This document shows positions 61,001 to 64,000 of a DNA stretch of 64,000 nucleotides, in pieces. The stretch is from Limnomonas spitsbergensis (lineage: Eukaryota; Chlorophyta; Chlorophyceae; Chlamydomonadales). The first letter of the stretch is position 1, and every line of letters starts with the position of its first letter. Below the pieces are notes generated by a model that had not been told where the DNA came from, searched no databases, and was given only the letters and a program-made list of their open reading frames with translations. The stretch is from contig JAYJMM010000028.1 of assembly GCA_037349105.1 (NCBI GenBank), positions 4,526,001 to 4,590,000 of the forward strand. Reading direction: 5' to 3'. The position numbers and the translations under genes are program-made.

Positions 61001-63967
61001 TGCCTTTTTTGCTGCGCGGAGGATTTGCAAAATATTGAAATCAGGGGTGCGCGAACCCTATTCGGTTCTACGGTACTAGATATGTACTTATAATTATCCT
61101 GAACATGATGACAAATAAGTGAATAGCAGTAACCCTTATATCCATCAGACACCACGGCGCGGGGACACATCCGTAGGCGTGGTAGCAGGCATAGTGCCCC
61201 TGCGAACCATTTATTTCTGCATCCTGAATAAATAGATACAAAGAATACACCCTGAGGCGTATGTTTGTGCACCCCTTCTCATGTATTTATTTTCCATTCT
61301 TTCTGCCACAAGTCCACCTTGGGCAGGCTGCCCCACGGCCATGAAATGCCCGATGGGGACCATTTGTGAACTGGCTTGAGACTGGTGGCCAATACAGCCA
61401 TAAATATGCCCCCCTTGCCATATGCTGGAGTGTGGCTGACATGTAGCTGAGTCACGTCAAAAGACCGCCCCCCTTTTACTCACTGGTGTATGGAGTGTTG
61501 TCCAGCAGGTAGTTGTAATCGCATGTGATGGGATCGACAGTCCTTGACACGCAGTACGACCCAGCAGGGCATACCGTTTGTACTGCTGGGGTAGGGCAGT
61601 ACATGCCAGACGGGCAATCCAACGTTGACAGGTCCAGCTCATTCTGGGGATGGAGGGAACAAACAGCAAATTAAGGAGGGAGAGTTGATTTAAGCCGGAT
61701 ATTTTTCTACGAAACTCTGAAAGATTATCACACCAATGCAGCAGCAAGGCAGAGATGGAGCTGCTGGCACGCTCTGTATCTAATGGCCAATTCAACAGCT
61801 GGCTTCCACGCAGCCCCCTAGGCCCAACCCTTAGAGCCATATTTCAAGTATGCATATCAGTGTTTATGTTTTCGGCTACAAGTCTAATTACGGGAGGCTG
61901 CCCAGCGGCCGACAATGCCGGATTAACACCAAACCTGGACCGGGGCCCCTGAAAATGGTGGCCAAAGCAACGAGGCTGGCCACAAATGGGGCCTCCGGCC
62001 AGCGTCTCAAGCGTAGCTTAAATGCAGCTGAGTCAAGAGGAAAAAACTCTGAATTGCAAAGGTGCTGCATGACGCATGACAGCAGTCAGTCAAACAAGCG
62101 TGCGGATTTGCGCAGCTTACCTAACCTTGACCCCTAGTGCAGTCTCTGGCGCACAAAAACATTAGAACCAAAACTCTATATTGGTAAATACAAATTAATA
62201 TACCGGTCTTATAAACGCACACACTACAAACCTGTCTGCCTATAACTCACCCTGTGTCATCAACACGCGTCACCCCTCACCGCTAGATACGTGCCCTGCG
62301 GACAGAACTGCCCGGCGCTGCAAGGCACACACAGGGCCTTGAGCATGCCCAGGGCTGCTTGCACCACCACCTCTGTGTCCAGCCCCCGGTAGGCAGCTGA
62401 GGAGCAGCGGTAGCCGGGGGGACAGCGGAAGGTGGCGGCTCCACCGGTGTTGTTGCAGGGGCAGCCTGGGAGTATTAAGGAGTTAGGGTTGTTGTTGTTG
62501 CAGGGGCAGCCTCGGAGGGTTTAGGGTTAAGGATTGTTGTTGTTGCAGGGGCAGCCTGGGATGGTTTATGAGTTAAAGTAAAGTTGCTGCTGTTGCAGGG
62601 GCAGTCTGGGAGGGTTAAGAAGTTAGGGTTGATATGGCATGGGCAACCTGGGAGGGTTTAGGGGTTAGGGCTGCTGTTGTTGCAGGGGCAGCCTGGGATG
62701 CAGGACTGAGCCATGCAGGACGGAGCCAAGCAGGGCGCATGCCAGAGCGATGCAGGGCGCATGCCGGATCCATGCAGGGCGCATGACAGGCAGTCCTCAA
62801 GAAATGCTGTGGTGTGCCCATCAAGCCCAATCCCTACCTCAATTGGGTCTGATCCGGTGGAGAGGTACCTGGGGACCCCTCGCTGGGAATGTTACCCAAG
62901 CAGCCTCGACACAAGCGTGCGCTAGTTCCGCGGGATACCTGAGGAAATTACGTGCCCTATTTAAAGACAGGTTACAATCTGGTTCTGACTTGACACACAT
63001 GCGTTGTTCGCCCAGCCCCTAAAACCTTCACTGCGGATCTGCCACTCACCTGGAAACACCACTGACGCTGGAAGGCTGCCGTCTGAGGGAATGACAGGGC
63101 ACATGACGGCAAGAGAGGTCTGCCGGATCAGGGCGTTCACAAACGAGGAGGTTGGCAGTGGGCCCGAAGGAGGGAGGTTGGCCGCAGCGGTGGACGTCCA
63201 GTTGCCAGCATTGAAAAGAGCCTAAAGGCATTGGCAATGCGAAATCAATGCTTGTTAGTATGAAGACCCAACTTTTTGCTACACACTTGGGAAAGATGTA
63301 AAGGGTTTAGGGTTTTATCAAAGCCTGTAAGCATAAAGATCCAACTTTTGCTACACACTTGGAAAAGGTAAGGTTGTTAAACCAGCAATGCATAAAAGAA
63401 AAAAATGGGTACTTTGTTCCGGCTTCATGGCGGCAGCATTGACCATCCCTGAAGCTTGCTGCCTGCTGGCACGACACGGATGTGGAGCACGCACGATCTT
63501 AGGCGGGTCAACGGTGTGCAGAAGTCCCATGCCAATGTTTAGGGTTACGAATTTTAACCCTAAACCAGGTGCAGGGGACCTTTACCCTACGTTGTAGTGT
63601 TAAGGGGTGAGGGTATAGGATTTAAACACTAAACTACTTGTATGGGACCTCTGCCACTGTTTTGGCTGCTCAAAAATGGCTTAAACAGAGGGGTCTGGAG
63701 TAGGAAATATGCCTGGCCTCAATGCTTTTGATGACAGGGCCCCCCCTTATCCCTACCTTACAGTGTAGGACCCTAGCCTTTAAACCCTTAGCTGTAAACC
63801 CTTAGCTGTAAATCGTAAACTAAGCTTACACCAAAACAGCCACACCCGCACCTTGATTGTTGTGTCGGATTGATTCGGGAGTACACTCTGCGAGGACAGC
63901 CATGCCTCCAGATCCACAAGCTGCATCACGCCGGTTGAGATTGTACCCGATGTTGCGCTGATCTCAG
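31672..63967 (-). CDS. ABCG24/ABCG28-type half-size ABC transporter, 5'-incomplete, 26 exons in window
   Basis: Exons, 5' to 3': 63967-63852, 63221-63050, 62465-62281, 61643-61480, 60309-60249, 60044-59968, 59720-59555, 58080-57880, 57163-57055, 56521-56436, 56058-55931, 55532-55263, 54798-54711, 54087-53902, 53331-53204, 52633-52515, 51716-51151, 49629-49369, 40299-39775, 39187-38916, 38186-37845, 37022-36838, 34568-34315, 33911-33762, 33350-33280, 31966-31672. Phases chain throughout; 5,177 nt give 1,725 residues in the window. Order: Cys-rich ectodomain, membrane segment, ABC ATPase, EF-hand-like module, long linker, six-helix ABCG domain, stop. Plant relatives are about 1,100 residues; the excess is mainly in the linker. 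Family members export lipids or other hydrophobic compounds as dimers; the substrate here is unknown. A possible upstream ATG at 63995 exists, but the acceptor TGTGCCTTGCAG just before 63967 suggests the gene continues past the window. Confidence 0.88.
32133..33022. mobile_element. TIR element M1 in the ABCG last intron, probably with a nested insert
   Basis: The left end GCCGTAGAACCGGTTTGACTCC and right end AGTCAAACCGGTTTTACGG are inverted copies. GGTGCGCGGAGT blocks recur inside. The middle (about 32370-32780) does not resemble M1 and is itself bounded by TACCGCAGAAC and CTACGGTA, so a second element of the same class may have landed inside. A CTCCTCCTCC microsatellite is at 32490-32530. 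Confidence 0.5.
33160..33250 (+). repeat. Interspersed repeat R2, copy 1
   Basis: A block of about 85 bp reads GGTAACGGATGTGGCTTCAG, CCCAGGCGGCGCTGTCC, TCTCACGCCCC and ends in TTTCTTTCTTGCTG. Related copies lie at 34640-34730 and 54888-54990, all on the same strand. Intronic. Confidence 0.5.
34640..34730 (+). repeat. Interspersed repeat R2, copy 2
   Basis: Reads ACGTGCGGATGTGGCTACGG, CCCAAGCTGCGCTGTGTCC, CACGCCCCAG and ends in CTAGCTTTCTTTCTTTCTTC. ABCG intron. Confidence 0.5.
36001..36837. repeat. 23-bp minisatellite, about 36 copies
   Basis: The + strand unit is GAATCCCCCACCCCTCAACA plus ACT, with CAACCG, CCACAA and AAACAA variants. It begins directly at the donor of the ABCG exon 37022-36838. 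On the transcript the intron opens GTACAGGAGATTCATTTG and then runs into the repeat. Confidence 0.95.
37845..51716 (-). CDS. ABCG gene: expanded NBD-TMD linker, five exons
   Basis: Residues 754-1407, mostly low complexity. Exon 51716-51151 is Gly/Ser/Pro-rich, with a basic RLSVRRRNPSD segment and a helical TKEQLMEALEKTYDKK. Exon 49629-49369 has an acidic VKVVDDDLGDGFEGG. Exon 40299-39775 is Ala/Pro-rich. Exon 39187-38916 is Ser/Ala/Gly-rich. Exon 38186-37845 has VWVEGLLAGVLYKS, then Ser/Gly-rich sequence. All five are open in the phase demanded by their neighbours. This region aligns with only about 150 residues in plants. The 9 kb minisatellite intron separates the second and third of these exons. 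These exons rest on splice sites and phase alone, so confidence is lower than for the domains. Confidence 0.65.
38425..38797. repeat. 26-bp minisatellite, about 14 copies
   Basis: The unit is CACCAGGAGCCCTCAGCCTC plus AGGCTA, mostly with a CAG/CGG alternation. It lies in the ABCG intron between exons 39187-38916 and 38186-37845. Because 26 is not divisible by 3 and the unit has no stop, it creates a false + strand ORF with a 26-residue period. Confidence 0.95.
39255..39400 (+). repeat. Interspersed repeat R1, copy 4
   Basis: Shows CTGCCCAGCAGCCGCCAAAT, GCTGGCCACGAATGGGGCC, GCCAGCGGCC and a degenerate end. It lies in the ABCG intron upstream of the exon at 39187. Confidence 0.55.
40340..49290. 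repeat. 31-bp minisatellite, about 289 copies, filling one ABCG intron
   Basis: The + strand unit is GATATGATGGCATGGAGGGG plus TGCGGGGGGGT. Variants include GGCAGGGG, GCATGCAGG, GGTATGG, ATAGCATGG, GGAGCGAGG and TTCGGGAAGG, with G-runs of 6-8. It starts about 40 bp from the acceptor at 40299 and ends about 80 bp from the donor at 49369, so it is nearly the whole 9,069-bp intron. On the transcribed strand the unit is about three-quarters pyrimidine. Longer blocks of 1.2-1.7 kb repeat within it. Confidence 0.97.
49640..49870. repeat. Degenerate repeat rich in GTACGGTGAGTGGATTCA
   Basis: Variants of GTACGGTGAGTGGATTCAGT recur about seven times just upstream of the ABCG exon at 49629-49369. The acceptor-proximal CACGCACAAGTA (49632-49645) recurs at 49854-49866. 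Confidence 0.6.
52345..52502 (+). repeat. Interspersed repeat R1, copy 5
   Basis: Shows GGCCGCCCAGTGACCGCC, GGACCAAACCTGGACCCGCC, CAGCGGCCAGAG and CACGTAGCTGAGTCAAG. It abuts the donor side of the ABCG exon that ends at 52515, leaving only about 12 bp. Confidence 0.6.
52515..53331 (-). CDS. ABCG gene: EF-hand-like module after the ATPase, two exons
   Basis: Residues 671-753. It begins AEWWATRGPTW, then an acidic helix (LQDIDEAFDE), a loop VDTEATGRVDADQ and a helix LLEMFENLGMPISEADAVLL. Helix-loop-helix spacing and the D-x-E-x-T-G-x-V-D pattern match a calmodulin-type EF-hand, and NLGMPISEADA parallels the calmodulin inter-hand stretch. Position 12 of the loop is Gln instead of Glu/Asp, so Ca2+ affinity would be reduced. 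A partner hand is not evident; the next exon starts with Gly/Ser/Pro sequence. The intron falls just ahead of the loop. Confidence 0.7.
52704..52735 (-). other. Duplicated head of ABCG exon 52633-52515 with its acceptor
   Basis: On the - strand, GGCTGTCTCAG followed by GGTAGACACTGAAGG copies the true junction CTGTCTCAG|GGTGGACACCGAAG. The copy lies 102 nt upstream, a multiple of three, and the sequence between is open, so using it would add 34 residues in frame. Confidence 0.65.
53100..53203 (-). repeat. Short repeat of the donor region of ABCG exon 53331-53204
   Basis: Downstream of the donor GA|GTGAGATG, motifs such as GTGAGATGTAGGGC and GTGAGATGAGGGTGTGATG recur three or four times. They look like slipped copies of the 5' splice site. 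Confidence 0.5.
53902..57163 (-). CDS. ABCG gene: ABC ATPase (nucleotide-binding) domain, six exons
   Basis: Residues 382-670. The domain opens with LEFQDLGMRLHNKDKVVLHG. Walker A is GPSGSGKTT in the 56521-56436 exon; its acceptor was set at CTCATCAG so that GYFPSGKLNAV is retained, as the family requires. The Q-loop is FVPQDD; TVRENLAYAA follows. The signature is ISGGQRKRVNIGLEL and Walker B is LLFLDEPTSGLDA (55532-55263). The H-loop is VIHQPRYS (54798-54711). The D-loop and catalytic Glu are present, so the ATPase should be active. VLLLGHGGQTVYMGPP and NPADILMDII end the domain. Heads of three of these exons are duplicated upstream, each with its own acceptor. Confidence 0.9.
54150..54197 (-). 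other. Duplicated head of ABCG exon 54087-53902 with its acceptor
   Basis: After CCTTGCACACAG the copy encodes VLLLGRGGSTVSMGPP, against VLLLGHGGQTVYMGPP in the real exon 110 nt downstream. It then diverges with no donor nearby. Splicing into it and reading through would shift the frame. Confidence 0.7.
54888..54990 (+). repeat. Interspersed repeat R2, copy 3
   Basis: Reads GGTAACGGTATGGCTTCGGC, CCAGGCTGCGCTGTTTCC, TCTCACGCACACC and ends in CTTTCTCTGTTTCTTTCTG. ABCG intron. An ACAGATGGTTCAAA short repeat precedes it at 54815-54875. Confidence 0.5.
55604..55650 (-). other. Duplicated head of ABCG exon 55532-55263, with an in-frame stop
   Basis: After ACCTGTGCAG the copy follows the real exon for about 47 nt (AACCT, TACGCCGCGTGC, GTGGACGT). 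The second codon is TAG where the real exon has GAG. It lies 118 nt upstream of the real acceptor. Use would truncate the transporter inside the ATPase. Confidence 0.7.
57217..57300 (-). other. Duplicated head of ABCG exon 57163-57055 with its acceptor
   Basis: After CCTTTGACAG, 84 nt match the real exon with about nine differences and encode IEYPGVGLFEPRIRLEF and following residues. The match stops at HNK, before VVLHGVSG and the donor. It lies 137 nt upstream; read-through would shift frame and stop. It is either a dead copy or an alternative exon whose donor I cannot see. Confidence 0.7.
57880..58080 (-). CDS. ABCG gene: N-terminal membrane segment and basic cytosolic stretch
   Basis: Residues 315-381. 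It begins MVVAMPLIWLLLSWMDG, completing a hydrophobic helix, then a Lys/Arg-rich helix (DIKRSRVIKMQKHLLQSFRK) like the basic post-membrane region of plant ABCG28. The donor TCG|GTAGGA is followed by a long G-run on the transcript (C-run at 57838-57860), which may help donor recognition or be an assembly-sensitive homopolymer. Confidence 0.75.
58980..59575 (-). repeat. 32-bp minisatellite derived from an ABCG donor site, about 18 copies
   Basis: The transcribed-strand unit TTCCTTGTCGGCAGTTCTGG then TGAGGGTTTAGG matches the tail and donor of the adjacent exon, TTCCTGTCAGCAGCTCTG|GTGAGGGTTTA at 59555. A lone copy lies at 58188-58225. Many units keep a consensus-like GTGAGG. Confidence 0.8.
59555..63967 (-). 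CDS. ABCG gene: exons 1-7 of window, Cys-rich extracellular domain
   Basis: Residues 1-314. Repeated Cys-Pro motifs follow the ABCG24/28 pattern: CPCNNTGG, CPPGYRCSS, CSAGQFCPQGTY, CPSGMYCPTP, CPAGSYCV, CPAGSTRPYS, YYCPNISV, CPVGFYCQGQS and SDCPAGTTKP. These resemble small disulfide-rich modules outside the cell. The donor of the fourth exon was placed at GA|GTAAAA (61480), not the stronger-looking CCA|GTGAGT four bases earlier, because only this keeps the frame into the next exon (AYQSTYVKPQD). The exon at 59720 ends SGIAFLSAAL, the start of the first membrane segment. Introns here hold a 45-bp repeat, R1 copies, element M1 and a 32-bp repeat. Confidence 0.8.
60360..60415. repeat. Interstitial TTAGGG/TTTAGGG-like tract
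   Basis: GATTAGGGTTAGGGTTCATA and GTTAGGGTTTAGG are short telomere-like runs in an ABCG intron. Similar AGGGTTTAGGG pieces lie at 62510-62680, 63300 and 63538-63560. They are imperfect and short. Confidence 0.5.
60576..61075. mobile_element. TIR element M1 in an ABCG intron, about 500 bp
   Basis: The left end TACCATATAACCGGTTTCAC and right end TTCGGTTCTACGGTA are inverted copies with TA at both borders. GGGGTGCGCGGA and CTGCGCGGAC blocks recur inside, and there is no ORF. It is inverted relative to the copies in the array. Confidence 0.6.
61315..61462 (+). repeat. Interspersed repeat R1, copy 6
   Basis: Shows GGCTGCCCCACGGCCATGAA, CCCGATGGGGACC, ACTGGTGGCCAATACAGCC and GCTGACATGTAGCTGAGTCA. 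It abuts the donor of the ABCG exon that ends at 61480. Confidence 0.55.
61885..62042 (+). repeat. Interspersed repeat R1, copy 7
   Basis: Shows GGCTGCCCAGCGGCCGACAA, AACACCAAACCTGGACC, GGTGGCCAAAGCAACGAGGC and CAGCTGAGTCAAGAGG. In an ABCG intron, same orientation as all other copies. Confidence 0.6.
62450..62700 (-). repeat. 45-bp tandem repeat built from an ABCG acceptor and exon head
   Basis: Six copies, spaced 42-50 bp, of CCCAG|GCTGCCCCTGCAACAACA and the intron before it. The first is the true boundary at 62465. Others have acceptors near 62510, 62555, 62605, 62647 and 62692. The one at 62510 is 45 nt upstream, in frame and open. Confidence 0.75.
63257..63370. repeat. Direct repeat, about 40 bp, 71-bp period
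   Basis: ATGAAGACCCAACTTTTTGC-TACACACTTGGG at 63258 recurs with changes at 63329 (AAGATCCAACTTTTGC-TACACACTTGG). Intronic in the ABCG gene. Confidence 0.6.
63536..63564. repeat. Inverted repeat of telomere-like sequence
   Basis: GTTTAGGGTTA and TAACCCTAAAC face each other across a 7-nt spacer. Intronic. Confidence 0.6.
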
Positions 63968-64000
63968 CTGCAAGGCACAGACCAAAACACAACATGACAA

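Noticed and set aside
61484..61643. Donor CCA|GTGAGT for the ABCG exon at 61643
   Set aside because: It looks stronger but would put the next exon out of frame. The GTAAAA donor four bases later (61480) keeps AYQSTYVKPQD in frame. Both may be used.
63852..63995. ATG at 63995 as the ABCG start
   Set aside because: A clean acceptor (TGTGCCTTGCAG) immediately precedes 63967, and the ectodomain is expected to extend further upstream. The start probably lies outside the window, but this is not proven.

Overview
The window is nuclear DNA of a eukaryote, most likely a green-lineage alga. Two large, intron-rich genes lie on the - strand. One is a GTPBP1/GTPBP2-type translational GTPase. The other is a half-size ABC transporter with the plant ABCG24/ABCG28 layout: Cys-rich ectodomain, one membrane segment, ABC ATPase, linker, ABCG membrane domain. 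Introns are GT-AG, and exon phases chain without a break across 14 exons of the first gene and 26 of the second. TTTAGGG-like tracts fit a green alga. I cannot place the species; a chlorophyte or prasinophyte is inference.

Layout. (1) 1-12.6 kb: four head-to-tail copies of a 3.16 kb composite repeat. Each holds the dead 3' half of a Ty3/gypsy chromovirus pol (RNase H tail, integrase, chromodomain) and a TIR element (called M1 here). Three units also carry a tRNA-like sequence. A fifth, diverged copy runs to about 15.1 kb. (2) 15.25-27.53 kb: complete GTPBP1-like gene, 643 codons. (3) 27.5-31.6 kb: intergenic, with a possible decayed ORF and a 49/50-bp minisatellite. (4) 31.67-64.0 kb: ABCG gene, 1,725 codons in the window, 5' end beyond the right edge. 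Its NBD-TMD linker is about 740 residues and contains an EF-hand-like helix-loop-helix.

The most unusual property is how the introns are built. Many carry their own unrelated minisatellite. One 9.07 kb intron is almost wholly a 31-bp repeat that is C-rich, appears to lack AG on the transcribed strand, and is open in all three frames, which creates three false giant ORFs of about 2,900 codons. In addition, the boundaries of several ABCG exons have been copied into the neighbouring intron: heads with their acceptors for five exons, tails or donors for two or three. One donor has become an 18-copy minisatellite. Two copied acceptors would give in-frame isoforms.

The two genes have no evident functional link. 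The GTPase would act in the cytoplasm on translation or mRNA; the transporter would act in a membrane. The left-hand array is dead retroelement material amplified as a block. All exon boundaries were read by eye from splice consensus, phase and protein-family similarity, with no transcript evidence.
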